64,000 bases of DNA, from assembly GCA_050287965.1 (NCBI GenBank), contig JBNKCX010000003.1, positions 62,001 through 126,000 on the forward strand. The letters are read 5' to 3'. A program made the position numbers and the translations under genes. Below, piece by piece: positions 9,601 through 18,407 of the stretch (positions are counted from its first letter, which is position 1; every line of letters begins with the position of its first letter). The stretch comes from CBFDBF01 sp050287965. GTDB taxonomy: Bacteria > Pseudomonadota > Gammaproteobacteria > Chromatiales > Chromatiaceae. The notes under the pieces were generated by a model that was not told the DNA's origin, did not search any database, and was given only the letters and a program-made list of their open reading frames with translations.

Positions 9601-12600
9601 TTGATGGAGAGGTCGCTACGGTCATGGTGATCTCGAGCGACATCACCGAGCGCAAGCAGGCCGAACAGGTGCGCCTGCTTCATGCCAATCTTCTGACAAG
9701 TCTGGACCGGGTCAATCGTGTCATCCAGGGTGCCGGCGATCTCGAAACCATGATGCGCGAGGTACTCGATGAGGTTCTGACCATTTTTGACTGCGACCGG
9801 GCTTTTCTGATGTACCCCTGCGACCCCGATGCCGAATCCTGGAGCGTACCGATGGAGCGTACGCGCCCTGAATTTCCAGGCGCCGGTGCGCTGAAACAAG
9901 ACATACCCATGGATCATGATGTCGCGGTGACGCTGGAACTGATATTGGCAACCCCGGGTGTCCTGGTATTCGGGCCGGGGACGGAGCGGCCGTTGCCGAC
10001 GGAAATCGCGGACCGTTACGGCTTCAAGTCGTATATGTCGCTCGCCCTTTTTCCCAAGGTGGGTAAGCCCTGGCAATTCGGTATTCACCAGTGCTCTTAT
10101 GGACGTATCTGGACCGAAGAGGAGCAAAAGTTACTGGAGGAAATCGGGCAGCGAATCACCGATGCGTTGACCGGTCTGCTGGTACTGCGCGACCTGCGGG
10201 AGAGCGAAGAGAAATACCGCCGTATCTTCGATACGGCGACGGAGGGTATCTGGGGTCAGGATGAGATCTTTGATACTACCTTTGTAAATGCGCATATGGC
10301 TGAAATGCTTGGCTATTCCGTGGAAGAATTGCAGGGAAGGCCGGTTACCGACTTCATGTTTGAAGAGGATCTGCTCGATCATCAACAGAGGGTGGTGAAC
10401 AGGAAAGAGCATCTGTCCGAGGTATATGAACGGCGCCTTCGGCGCAAGGATGGCGAAACCATCTGGGTACTGATCTCGGCTACCCCCATCTTCGACAATG
10501 AGGGTAATTTCCGTGGCTCATTTGCCATGGTTACCGATATCACCGAGCGCAAACGAGCGGAAGATGAACTTGTACGCAGCGAGGAAAAATTCTCCAGGGC
10601 TTTTTATGCCTCTCCCAATCTCATGGCCATTACGAGACCGGAAGATGGGCTCATTATTGATATCAATGAGTCGTTCTGTCACTTCTTTGGTTACGAACGG
10701 GAAGAGTGCATCGGCCACAACACGGCGGAACTGCAAATGTGGGTCAACCCGGAACAGAGGGACAATATCGTTCAAAGACTGAAGCAGACAGGCAGCGCCC
10801 TGTATGAACCTGTTGAGTTGCGAACAAAATCGGGAGAGATCCGCTCGGTCATCGACTCTTTGGTTTTTATCAATATTGGCAATCAAGAATGCCTTTTGAG
10901 CGTGGCAACGGATATCACCGAGCGCAAACGGGCGGAAAAGGAGTTGCTTGACGCCCGTTTGCTATTCGAGGGGGTTGTCCAGCAGTCACCGGTACCCATG
11001 GCGCTGGCAAAGCCGACAGGGGAGCTGATCTTCAATAAGGCATGCGCCGATTTTCTCCATACCTGGGACGAACCGACGCTCGTCCAGGGCGTCAAGTTGC
11101 AGGAAATGAGGCAACCCTGGAAGGACTATGATTCCCAGGGCAAACCGTTGAGCACCATGGATCTACCGTTGGCCAAGGCGCTGCGTGGCGAAACAACGCA
11201 AAATCTCGAACTCCAGGTTGTCAGAAAAGACGGTACACGAAAATGGGAAATGGTGACCGGTTCCCCTATCTATGACAGTGAAGGTAATTTGATTGCCGGT
11301 TTTGCCACCTTTCCCGACATTACCGAGCGTAAAGAGGCGGAAGAGGCGCTGCGCATCCATAAGGAACGCCTCGAAGAGCTTGTTGGGCAACGTACAGAGG
11401 AACTGCGCCTGGCACGCGATGAAGCGAATGCGGCGAATAAGGCAAAGAGCGCGTTCCTCGCAAATATGAGCCACGAGCTGCGTACGCCGCTCAACGCTAT
11501 TCTCGGCTTCTCCCAGATGATGCGGCAGGATACCGGGTTGAATAGAAGCCAGTTGGAAATCCTCGATATCATCAATAACAGCGGAGAGCACCTGCTGAAG
11601 CTGATCAACGACGTGCTGGAAATAGCCAAGATCGAAGCGGGCAAGCTGCAGCTGGAGCTTGCGCCTATGGATTTGCAGGAAGTCGTACGCGAAGTGAGCG
11701 ATATGATGCGATTGCGGGCAGAACAGAAAGGACTGAAGTTGGAGGTGGATCAGTCTTCTCAGTTTCCCCGATATATAAATGGGGATGAGGCGCGACTGCG
11801 GCAGATCCTGGTCAATCTTTTGAGTAATGCCGTAAAGTTTACGGAGAGGGGGGGGGTAACTCTTCGTCTGGGAGGTACAAAAAATAACCAGCACCACCTG
11901 GTGATTGAAGTGGAGGATACTGGACCGGGAATCAGCGCGGACGATCAGAAACTTCTTTTCAAGCCCTTTGTCCAGTTGCGGGAGGGAGCGGAGGAGGGCG
12001 GTACCGGCCTTGGGCTTTCTATCGTGCAGCAGTTCGTACATCTAATGGGCGGCGCTATAACCGTCCGGAGTGAGCCTGGTAAGGGCTCGCTGTTTCGCGT
12101 CGAGCTACCATCGGAAGCGGTCGATGACGCGGATATAATTGGTCTGTCCGGTGATATGCATGGAGAGATAGCAGGTATGGCGCCGGGTCAACCAGCATAC
12201 CGTATCCTCATTGCCGAGGACCAGCACGATAATCAGTTATTACTGGCCAGATTGATGGACGACATAGGTATAGAAGCGAAGATCGCCTCGAATGGGGAGG
12301 AGTGTGTGAAACTTTTTCAGGAATGGCACCCGGATCTGATCTGGATGGACAGGCGCATGCCGGTAATGGATGGCGTGGAAGCCACTCGGCGTATTCGGCA
12401 ATTACCGGGTGGTGACAAGGTGAAAATTGTTGCGGTAACCGCTTCGGCCTTCAAGGAGCAGGAGCCGGAGCTGCGCAGCGCGGGCCTGGATGACTATATT
12501 CGTAAGCCGTTCCGCTTCAGTGAGATTTACGACAGCATGGCTCAACAGTTGGGGATCAAATTTATCTATAGCGATAAAGAATCGGAGGCCGTCAAGGCGG

Positions 12601-12839
12601 CCGCTGTTCCCCTTACGCCAAAGAGACTCTCGGTGATCGGGCCGGAGTTGCGTAAGGAATTGAAATCCGCCGTGGAATCTCTGGATTCCACAAAGATTGA
12701 TGCTGTAATTGATCTTATCAGCAAGATCGATGCGGGATTGGCTGGCACCTTGGATCGGATGGTTAAAGAATTCGACTATCCTTCCATTTTGGAGGTTCTC
12801 AAGAAGGACTTTAAGAATTCCGGAATACACAAAGAGTAA
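6660..12839 (+). CDS. Very large hybrid sensor histidine kinase (SBP_bac_3, multi-PAS, two GAF, HisKA, HATPase, REC)
   Basis: About 2059 residues from ATG 6660, chosen because it begins a signal peptide (MVIRLLAKVFVLLVLYVG); an ATG at 6570 is in frame but lacks this logic. Order, approximate: periplasmic SBP_bac_3 domain 50-280; membrane helix 287-312; PAS 333-447; PAS 457-580; GAF 580-750; PAS 753-880; PAS 880-1000; GAF 1000-1180; three PAS 1180-1560; HisKA 1580-1670 with SHELRTPLN; HATPase 1700-1820 with NLLSNAVKF and GTGLGLSIVQ; REC 1840-1970 with acceptor Asp in LIWMDRRMP. The last 90 residues have no domain I recognise. The module GAF-PAS-PAS is duplicated. It probably senses a small periplasmic ligand plus intracellular cues. 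It lies 5 bases before an HD-GYP regulator, its likely partner. Confidence 0.92.
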   Translation: MVIRLLAKVFVLLVLYVGSIIPASADKEGTAPVGELRQQTTAGDRELLSAEERHWLSQHPRIRIGITVIPPQILRAQEEYKGLSIDYIRLLENKLGYRFELIPYPTWNDVINASKNRQIDMIFAAQQTPERLTYLHFSKPYIELPNMILVRRDHKGGASLQALKGWRVTVSEGSAVHEYLKTNFSDLILVPVQDELNGLMKVSLGEADAMVVEISRASYYIDKAGILNLRVAGDAKFLYQLRFAVRDDWPLLTDILDKGLDSITEAERETINRHWITVGEPGIFADPVFWVVLGVIILFLLAVAAWNLLLQRVVNRKTLQLRQELAERKRAEQDLLLVRFALDNVREAAFLVDEEACFRFVNEGACRVLGYTHDELLRMRVSDVDPDFPMRRWSEHWLQLKTEGSLQFEGRHRSKDGRIFPVEISANFFEYGHRDFNVALVRDITERKQAEEKILRSEQRLRLHAELSPLGFLEWDENFRAAEWNAACERIFGYSREEALGRHAKDLILPVEACESGDGVYRDLMNQKGGQHSINENVTKDGRTIIVEWFNTTLVNKDGKAIGVASICRDITELKQAEEERRLHTEFLANMDRINRAIQSAGDLEAMMQGVLDEVLDIFDCDRVYLLYPCDPAATSFSIQMERTRPEFPGAGVIGDDISMDAEISNTMRSLINNSGALQFGPGTDHSIPVSTSGRYGFKSFMATALFPKTGKPWEFGIQQCSHARIWSQAEEQLLMEVARRLTDGLTSLQILRDLRKSEARYQRMFDTANEGIWVQDENFVTTFANEHMAEMLGYTAAEITGHKVTEYMLEEDATDHARKMEDRSRNVSDVYERRMLHKDGSVVWMLISATPIFEGDRFHGSFAMLTDITERKNAEQRLVSSEQLFRTLVEHSPDYIARYDRELRRIYINPALQKQFAAATEQIIGIPPTESSPLIDPERYMGHIRQAIEMASECSDEHTYRTPDGEIRWTSSRFIPEFDLDGEVATVMVISSDITERKQAEQVRLLHANLLTSLDRVNRVIQGAGDLETMMREVLDEVLTIFDCDRAFLMYPCDPDAESWSVPMERTRPEFPGAGALKQDIPMDHDVAVTLELILATPGVLVFGPGTERPLPTEIADRYGFKSYMSLALFPKVGKPWQFGIHQCSYGRIWTEEEQKLLEEIGQRITDALTGLLVLRDLRESEEKYRRIFDTATEGIWGQDEIFDTTFVNAHMAEMLGYSVEELQGRPVTDFMFEEDLLDHQQRVVNRKEHLSEVYERRLRRKDGETIWVLISATPIFDNEGNFRGSFAMVTDITERKRAEDELVRSEEKFSRAFYASPNLMAITRPEDGLIIDINESFCHFFGYEREECIGHNTAELQMWVNPEQRDNIVQRLKQTGSALYEPVELRTKSGEIRSVIDSLVFINIGNQECLLSVATDITERKRAEKELLDARLLFEGVVQQSPVPMALAKPTGELIFNKACADFLHTWDEPTLVQGVKLQEMRQPWKDYDSQGKPLSTMDLPLAKALRGETTQNLELQVVRKDGTRKWEMVTGSPIYDSEGNLIAGFATFPDITERKEAEEALRIHKERLEELVGQRTEELRLARDEANAANKAKSAFLANMSHELRTPLNAILGFSQMMRQDTGLNRSQLEILDIINNSGEHLLKLINDVLEIAKIEAGKLQLELAPMDLQEVVREVSDMMRLRAEQKGLKLEVDQSSQFPRYINGDEARLRQILVNLLSNAVKFTERGGVTLRLGGTKNNQHHLVIEVEDTGPGISADDQKLLFKPFVQLREGAEEGGTGLGLSIVQQFVHLMGGAITVRSEPGKGSLFRVELPSEAVDDADIIGLSGDMHGEIAGMAPGQPAYRILIAEDQHDNQLLLARLMDDIGIEAKIASNGEECVKLFQEWHPDLIWMDRRMPVMDGVEATRRIRQLPGGDKVKIVAVTASAFKEQEPELRSAGLDDYIRKPFRFSEIYDSMAQQLGIKFIYSDKESEAVKAAAVPLTPKRLSVIGPELRKELKSAVESLDSTKIDAVIDLISKIDAGLAGTLDRMVKEFDYPSILEVLKKDFKNSGIHKE

Positions 12840-12844
12840 GGTAT

Positions 12845-13876
12845 ATGAATGCAGTTGATTCCAATTACATCCTCGCCGTTGATGATACACCGGCTTCGTT
12901 ACGCTTGTTGACGGACATACTGCATGGCGAAGGTTATACCGTGCGATCGGCGATAAACGGAGAGCTGGCCTTGCGCGCCGCTGTAGCGCAAGCACCACAG
13001 CTCATCCTTCTCGATATCAGCATGCCGGATATGGACGGTTTCGAGGTGTGTCGCCGTATAAAACAGGAGTCACAACTGCGTGATGTGCCGATAATATTTG
13101 TCAGCGCCCTTTCGGATACGCAAGACAAACTCAAGGGGTTTGAATTTGGTGGAGTGGATTACGTAACCAAACCGTATCAACGGGAAGAGCTATTGGCTCG
13201 GGTTCGCACCCATCTTGAGCTGCGTCGACTACGCAACCATCTGGAGGATGTGGTGGAACAACGCACCCGTTCGCTAAAGGAAAGTGAAGCCCGTCTAAAA
13301 CAAAGCCTGTTCGAGACTGTTGCGGTGATATCTGCCATGGTGGAGCTGCGTGATCCATATACAGCGGGGCATCAGCGTAACGTGGCACGTATTGCGGTCG
13401 CTATTGCTAACGAGCTTAAACTGCCGGAGGCACAGATCGAAGGCCTGAAACTGGCATGTATTGTTCACGATGTCGGAAAAATAAACATACCGGCGGAAAT
13501 ACTCAGTCGCCCGGGACAGCTTTCCAAGGCGGAATTCGAACTGATTAAGCAGCATCCCGTTTCAGGATACGAAATCCTCAAGGGTATAGATTTTCCCTGG
13601 CCTATCGCCCAGGTAGTGCTCCAACATCATGAAAGGATCGATGGCAGTGGTTATCCTGAAGGACTGCATGAAAGCGATATCCTGCTGGAGGCACGAATAA
13701 TGGCCGTTGCCGACGTCATTGAGGCGATGGCATCGCATCGGCCCTATCGTCCTGGACTGGGTGTAGAAGCGGCCCTGAGCGAAATTGAGGAAAAGAGCGG
13801 AAAACAATTTGATCCCGTTATCGCAGAAACCGCGCTTAGGCTGTTTAGGGAAAAGGATTTTAGGCTGGAGGAGTGA
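12845..13876 (+). CDS. Response regulator with HD-GYP c-di-GMP phosphodiesterase domain
   Basis: 343 residues. The N-terminal REC domain has the acidic pair in VDDTP, acceptor Asp57 in LLDISMPDMDG, and the switch lysine in TKPYQ. A short coiled linker follows, then an HD-GYP domain from about residue 150. Metal-binding HD is seen in CIVHDVGK, and the GYP signature in HHERIDGSGYPEGL is complete, so the enzyme should hydrolyse c-di-GMP. The start ATG is 5 bases after the stop of the hybrid kinase and has GTAAGGT upstream. Tight spacing makes it a co-transcribed output of that kinase. The following gene makes c-di-GMP, so the cassette holds both opposing activities. Confidence 0.93.
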   Translation: MNAVDSNYILAVDDTPASLRLLTDILHGEGYTVRSAINGELALRAAVAQAPQLILLDISMPDMDGFEVCRRIKQESQLRDVPIIFVSALSDTQDKLKGFEFGGVDYVTKPYQREELLARVRTHLELRRLRNHLEDVVEQRTRSLKESEARLKQSLFETVAVISAMVELRDPYTAGHQRNVARIAVAIANELKLPEAQIEGLKLACIVHDVGKINIPAEILSRPGQLSKAEFELIKQHPVSGYEILKGIDFPWPIAQVVLQHHERIDGSGYPEGLHESDILLEARIMAVADVIEAMASHRPYRPGLGVEAALSEIEEKSGKQFDPVIAETALRLFREKDFRLEE

Positions 13877-13929
13877 TTACGAGAGCGCAGAAGACGTCAA
13901 AAACGGATCAAATTGAAGAGAAGTAGCCT

Positions 13930-15093
13930 ATGAGTTTTTCTCTTGACGACATCTGGATGGATAAGTTAGGGCGCTGGCAAGGGCTTGCCCAGATACAGCG
14001 TCGGCGTATTTATCGTGTTCTTATGGTAATTGCAGGCGGTGTCAGTTATTTTATTGATACCGCCATACTGTACCTGTTCCATTCCCTGGGCACCGTAGGA
14101 TCAGGTGTGGTGCTGCTTTTCGGAACCGCGGGAGTAGGGCATATCCTGCTATTTTCGGCTCTGCACTGGACCGGATTCAGTGATCGTTTCGCCAATCCCC
14201 ATTTATCGATCTGGCAGATGCTCTATGCCATTGTGGTATTGTTTGCCAGTATTCTGATCGCGCCACGTCTTCTGGCGTATTTTCTGGCGCTTGTATTTAT
14301 CGTTTTTGGTTTTGCCACCCTCAGGATTGCTATACGAGAGGCGATACTGGCCTGGCTTTTTTGCTGCCTGATGCTTGCGGTCGTGATGTTGTATCTTACG
14401 CCAGCCACCGTTGGGATTGGTATGCCTAGCGTGCCTGAACTCGCTGTAATCTGGGTTGCCTACGTGACAATTCTGCTTCGCGTTGTCGCTTTGGGTTATT
14501 ACGGCACGATGCTTCGAATCAAGATCTTTGAAAAAACGCGATCGCTCGAGGGAGAGGTTAGCGAGGCCGAGGAGCTTGCGACGCATGATGTACTGACCAA
14601 TACTTTTAACCGCCGTATTATTATCCCGGCGGTTGAGGATCAGATTGCCATACGCAAACGCAACGATATACCCGCATGTGTCGCCATGATAGATCTTGAC
14701 CGGTTTAAGCGGGTCAACGACACACGTGGACATCTTGTGGGGGACGCCGTTCTAAAAGTTATGGCGGAGCGTATTCGAACCATTATACGAGAGACAGATA
14801 AGTTGGGGAGGTATGGCGGGGAGGAATTTCTCCTGGTAATGCCGTTCACTACCATAAAAGACGGTACTCGCATGATTGAACGGATTCGGGAGGATATAGA
14901 GAAGGCGCCATGGCAGGAGATTTCGCCGGGGATCAGGGTTACCATTTCCTGTGGTGTTACTGAAGTCACCACATCGGACACGGCCGTGGATGTGATCGAG
15001 CGGGCCGACGACGCATTGATTATGGCAAAAAAGAGAGGGCGCAATCGTACCTACAGTTATCTGAACTCGGGTGTCTTTGAATTGGCCGGGTAA
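13930..15093 (+). CDS. Membrane diguanylate cyclase (GGDEF)
   Basis: 387 residues. About six hydrophobic helices span residues 25-195 and form a membrane sensory region without an obvious named domain. The C-terminal GGDEF domain has an intact active site (RYGGEEF near residue 295) and an inhibitory I-site RETD five residues upstream, so it should make c-di-GMP with product feedback. DLDRFKRVND supplies the first metal-binding Asp. It starts 53 bases after the HD-GYP gene with GAGAAG upstream and is probably in the same operon. The sensory signal is unknown. Confidence 0.92.
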   Translation: MSFSLDDIWMDKLGRWQGLAQIQRRRIYRVLMVIAGGVSYFIDTAILYLFHSLGTVGSGVVLLFGTAGVGHILLFSALHWTGFSDRFANPHLSIWQMLYAIVVLFASILIAPRLLAYFLALVFIVFGFATLRIAIREAILAWLFCCLMLAVVMLYLTPATVGIGMPSVPELAVIWVAYVTILLRVVALGYYGTMLRIKIFEKTRSLEGEVSEAEELATHDVLTNTFNRRIIIPAVEDQIAIRKRNDIPACVAMIDLDRFKRVNDTRGHLVGDAVLKVMAERIRTIIRETDKLGRYGGEEFLLVMPFTTIKDGTRMIERIREDIEKAPWQEISPGIRVTISCGVTEVTTSDTAVDVIERADDALIMAKKRGRNRTYSYLNSGVFELAG

Positions 15094-15165
15094 GCGGAAA
15101 TAAGCCGGTAAAAGACGACCCATCGCGGTATAATCCTGTTTTGCAACAGTATCCTGGAGGTGTAT

Positions 15166-15465
15166 ATGGATACCATCGTCACCTGGGTGATCATCGCCCT
15201 GTTTTATGCTCCGCTGCACTATCTGATTCCGATAATGATCGTTTTCTTCCAAAACGTGGATGTTCCGGATTTGCGCAGACAGCGGATCATCGCAACAGCG
15301 ATCGATTGTACCTTGTCCATGAGCGTGGCGTTTGCGCTTGTTATCTGGCTTTCCGCAAACAGATTGCAGATGGCCATGTTTGTTTTGATGGTCTCCATGA
15401 GCCTTCCCTATGTTCGTATCTGGCTTCAGCGCCGCAGGACGAATGTTCAGGAAGTGGTTTCATGA
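15166..15465 (+). CDS. Small two-to-three-helix membrane protein of unknown function
   Basis: 99 residues from ATG 15166, which has an ideal GGAGG five bases upstream; an earlier GTG at 15160 would sit on that site and is less likely. Hydrophobic segments cover roughly residues 5-25, 45-60 and 65-80, and a basic tail (RIWLQRRR) would stay in the cytoplasm. I do not recognise the family. It lies between the diguanylate cyclase and the Nudix gene, all on the plus strand, so it may belong to either transcription unit. Confidence 0.7.
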   Translation: MDTIVTWVIIALFYAPLHYLIPIMIVFFQNVDVPDLRRQRIIATAIDCTLSMSVAFALVIWLSANRLQMAMFVLMVSMSLPYVRIWLQRRRTNVQEVVS

Positions 15466-15489
15466 GATAGTCCGGGTAACTTCCAGATT

Positions 15490-16116
15490 ATGGAGTACAA
15501 CTATCAGATAATTAGCGCGGAAACGCTGGCGGACGGATTTTTGACTCTGCGCCGCTACCGGCTGCGTCATAGTTTGTTTGCCGGTGGCTGGAGTAATGAG
15601 TTGGTGCGGGAACGTGTGGAAGGATATCGGGCCGCGTCGTTGTTGCCCTACGACCCGGTGCGGGACGAGGTGGTGCTGATCGAGCAGTTCAGGATAGGAG
15701 CACTTGAGGATAGCGGTGGCGCATGGATTCTGGAAGTGGTGGGTGGGATCCTGGAGGAGGAGCAGACGCCGGAAGCCGTGGCAATGCGTGAGTCGGTGGA
15801 AGAGGCGGGATGTGAAGTCACTGCACTGGAACCTATCTGTGAATACCTGGTGAGTCCCGGGACTACCTCGGAGCGCATTCATCTCTACTGTGGCCGGGTG
15901 GACGCCTCCCGGGCTGCGGGTATCCACGGTATCGATGAGGAAGGGGAGGATATACGGGTGCAGGTCATGGCGGCGGATGAAGCCATCGCGGAACTCTATG
16001 GTGGAAGGATTAACTCCACCTCCAGCATTATCGCCATGCAGTGGCTGGCGTTGCACAAGGAGGATCTGCGGCGGCGTTGGCTGGGGGAGAGCAAGGCTCA
16101 GGGCAGGGAGGTATGA
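15490..16116 (+). CDS. nudF: ADP-ribose pyrophosphatase (Nudix)
   Basis: 208 residues, the typical NudF/TrgB size. The Nudix box reads GGILEEEQTPEAV followed by AMRESVEEAGC, so the catalytic REUXEE core is intact. The earlier conserved Glu of the box (G-x5-E) appears as Gln by my alignment. LLPYDPVRDEVVLIEQFR upstream of the box is the usual ADP-ribose pyrophosphatase context. The enzyme would cleave ADP-ribose to AMP and ribose-5-phosphate. The stop overlaps the start of the next gene by four bases (ATGA), so the pair is translationally coupled. Confidence 0.88.
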   Translation: MEYNYQIISAETLADGFLTLRRYRLRHSLFAGGWSNELVRERVEGYRAASLLPYDPVRDEVVLIEQFRIGALEDSGGAWILEVVGGILEEEQTPEAVAMRESVEEAGCEVTALEPICEYLVSPGTTSERIHLYCGRVDASRAAGIHGIDEEGEDIRVQVMAADEAIAELYGGRINSTSSIIAMQWLALHKEDLRRRWLGESKAQGREV

Positions 16117-16757
16117 GTCGGTACACGGACCCGGAATGGACCCATTCGGCAGTGGTCACCATCGATACCCAATGCGATACACTGGACGGGCAGCCTTTCG
16201 AGATTCCCGGAACGTCGGCGGTTCTTCCCCAAATGCGCAAGCTTCTGCAGGCGTACCGCAGGGCAGGCAAGCCCGTTATTCATATCGTCCGTATCTACCG
16301 CTCTGACGGTTCCAACGTCGATATATGTCGAAAAGAACGCGTGGAGCAGGGCGCTCCTCTGGTTCTGGCCGGATCCCCGGGCTGCCAATTGGCGTCGGAA
16401 CTGCTTCCGGAGACGAGGTCGGAGCTCGATTCGGAGTTGCTGCTCTCCGGCGGGGTGCAAATTCTGCGGCCGGGTGAGGTGGTGATATACAAGCCGCGCT
16501 GGGGTGCCTTCTATAAAACCCCGCTGGAGCGATACCTCAGGGAAGAGGGTGTTTCGACCCTGGTCTTCTGTGGCTGCAATTTTCCTAATTGTCCTCGAAC
16601 CTCCATCTACGAGGCGAGTGAGCGGGATTTCCGCCTGGTGCTGGTGGAGGATGCCATGTCCGGGATATACGAGCAGGGAAAAATTGAAATGCGCAATATC
16701 GGGGTTGAATTGCTTGCGACAGATCAGGTTATACAAGCGATCAGCGAAAAGAAATAG
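16113..16757 (+). CDS. Isochorismatase-family cysteine hydrolase
   Basis: 214 residues from ATG 16113, preceded by GGGAGG and overlapping the nudF stop. The cysteine-hydrolase triad can be read as Asp in VVTIDTQCDT, Lys in VIYKPRWGAFYKTPLER, and Cys in GCNFPNCPRTS. Members hydrolyse amides such as nicotinamide, ureas or biuret, or isochorismate; the substrate cannot be assigned. Coupling to an ADP-ribose pyrophosphatase suggests a role in NAD-related salvage, but this is context inference only. Longer frames starting at 16041 lie inside nudF and are rejected. Confidence 0.82.
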   Translation: MSRYTDPEWTHSAVVTIDTQCDTLDGQPFEIPGTSAVLPQMRKLLQAYRRAGKPVIHIVRIYRSDGSNVDICRKERVEQGAPLVLAGSPGCQLASELLPETRSELDSELLLSGGVQILRPGEVVIYKPRWGAFYKTPLERYLREEGVSTLVFCGCNFPNCPRTSIYEASERDFRLVLVEDAMSGIYEQGKIEMRNIGVELLATDQVIQAISEKK

Positions 16758-16820
16758 CGAACGAATAGTGCGATCACACATTGATGTGTGCGGATACTGT
16801 ACGAGGCAGGGGCAGCTGAT

Positions 16821-17297
16821 ATGCGACCTTTCACGTTTCATATTCTAATCCTGGTTGTTCTTTTGGTACTGGGGGCTGTTCTTTTTACCGGCGAGGCCCT
16901 GAGCCCGGAGAGTAGCTGGGGGCTGATAAGGAGATATACGTTTACCAGGCTCTATTTCCTTGCATTGATCGGTTATGCGTTTATTTCCACATTTATCGTG
17001 CTGTGCGTACGGGGATTTTATGGGTTACGAAGTAAGGTTTTCACGAGAACTGCGGTAATCCTGAGTCATGTGATCCCGGTGGGGTTGGTATGGATTGCAG
17101 TAGAACTTGGTATCCATGATTATATTCAGAATAGAACGGGCGAAAGTGCGCAGGGAGCAAGACGTGATCAGTCGCAGATCAGGAATACGCCTTCTGCGGG
17201 AGAGAATTTTCCATCCGCGCCGGTAGCTATAGGAAAAGTACATGAGTACGGAGAATCGGTGATTCCTGTTCAAACGGAAGAGTGGAAGGATGATTGA
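16821..17297 (+). CDS. Hypothetical inner-membrane protein
   Basis: 158 residues from ATG 16821. Three hydrophobic helices cover approximately residues 5-25, 40-62 and 75-95. A polar, probably disordered tail of about 60 residues ends in EEWKDD. No family is recognised. An in-frame ATG at 16788 is possible, but the later start leaves a cleaner N-terminal helix. It sits 33 bases before the channel gene and could be co-transcribed with it. Confidence 0.65.
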   Translation: MRPFTFHILILVVLLVLGAVLFTGEALSPESSWGLIRRYTFTRLYFLALIGYAFISTFIVLCVRGFYGLRSKVFTRTAVILSHVIPVGLVWIAVELGIHDYIQNRTGESAQGARRDQSQIRNTPSAGENFPSAPVAIGKVHEYGESVIPVQTEEWKDD

Positions 17298-17330
17298 CAT
17301 GGTGATAATGCATAGGGTTTGGTAGCTTTT

Positions 17331-18407
17331 ATGGATGCTAATAACATAATCGGATTATTAGACCACGAATTTCTCGGAAACACGCTGCAGAACTGGATTA
17401 TTGCTTCGGTTGTGGCAGTGGCCTGTTTTTCGCTCATGCTGGTCGTAATGAAAGTGGGTGTTTCGCGTTTGGCTAGGTTGACGCAGGAAACCGAGACTTT
17501 CTGGGACGATGCGGTAACCGATGCCCTATCCCATACTTACCGGCTATTTCTGCTGGTAATAGCATTGTTTGTAGGTTCTCTGTTTCTGGTGTTTCCGGAT
17601 GGGCTTCGTGAGACGATCATCAGCTCCACATTCTTTGCGTTGATAGTGCAAGCTGGCTTATGGCTGAATAGGGCCGTCACCTACTGGGTGAAGCGGGAAG
17701 GCCAGCGCCGCCGTGAGGCGGATCCATCCACGGTGAGCACTATTACCGCAGCCGGCTTTATCGGCCGTCTTGTATTATGGTCGTTGGTAGTGATTCTTTT
17801 GTTGGATAATCTGGGGGTCAATGTAACCGCTCTGGTGGCCGGGCTGGGTGTCGGCGGCATCGCGGTAGCGCTTGCGGTCCAGAATATTCTCGGCGATCTT
17901 TTCGCTTCGATGTCGATTGTTCTGGATAAACCGTTTGCAGTTGGCGACTTTCTGATCATCGATGACTATCTGGGTTCTGTCGAATATATAGGGCTGAAGA
18001 CCACACGCATCCGCAGCCTTTCGGGTGAACAGCTGGTATTTTCCAACACCGACCTATTGGGTAGCCGTATCCGCAATTACGGCCGAATGTTCGAACGCCG
18101 TGTTTTGTTCAAAATAGGCGTAACCTATCAAACTTCCCGTGAAAAATTGGAGCTTATACCCGAGATCGTGCGGGAAGCCGTCCTTGAGCAGGATAAGGTT
18201 CGATTCGACCGCGCCCACTTCCAGGCTTATGGTACATTTTCAATAGATTTCGAGATCGTCTACTACGTGCTTGCGGCGGATTACAATCTGTATATGGATA
18301 TACAGCAGGCAATTAATCTCCGCATTCACGAGCGATTCGAGCAGGAGGGAATTGAATTTGCCTATCCCACGCAGACGGTTTTTGTGCATCGTGAGGGAAC
18401 GGATTAG
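17331..18407 (+). CDS. Mechanosensitive ion channel, MscS family
   Basis: 358 residues from ATG 17331; a TTG at 17319 is the alternative. Four or five membrane helices precede the pore-lining helix, seen as GLGVGGIAVALAVQNILGDL, which shows the Gly/Ala packing pattern of MscS TM3. The cytosolic beta domain follows (FAVGDFLIIDDYLGSVEYIG) and the mixed domain after that. The length and the extra N-terminal helices match the YnaI/YbdG-like subgroup more than the short MscS. It should open under membrane tension during hypo-osmotic shock. A second, shorter MscS lies at 22471-23289. Confidence 0.9.
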   Translation: MDANNIIGLLDHEFLGNTLQNWIIASVVAVACFSLMLVVMKVGVSRLARLTQETETFWDDAVTDALSHTYRLFLLVIALFVGSLFLVFPDGLRETIISSTFFALIVQAGLWLNRAVTYWVKREGQRRREADPSTVSTITAAGFIGRLVLWSLVVILLLDNLGVNVTALVAGLGVGGIAVALAVQNILGDLFASMSIVLDKPFAVGDFLIIDDYLGSVEYIGLKTTRIRSLSGEQLVFSNTDLLGSRIRNYGRMFERRVLFKIGVTYQTSREKLELIPEIVREAVLEQDKVRFDRAHFQAYGTFSIDFEIVYYVLAADYNLYMDIQQAINLRIHERFEQEGIEFAYPTQTVFVHREGTD

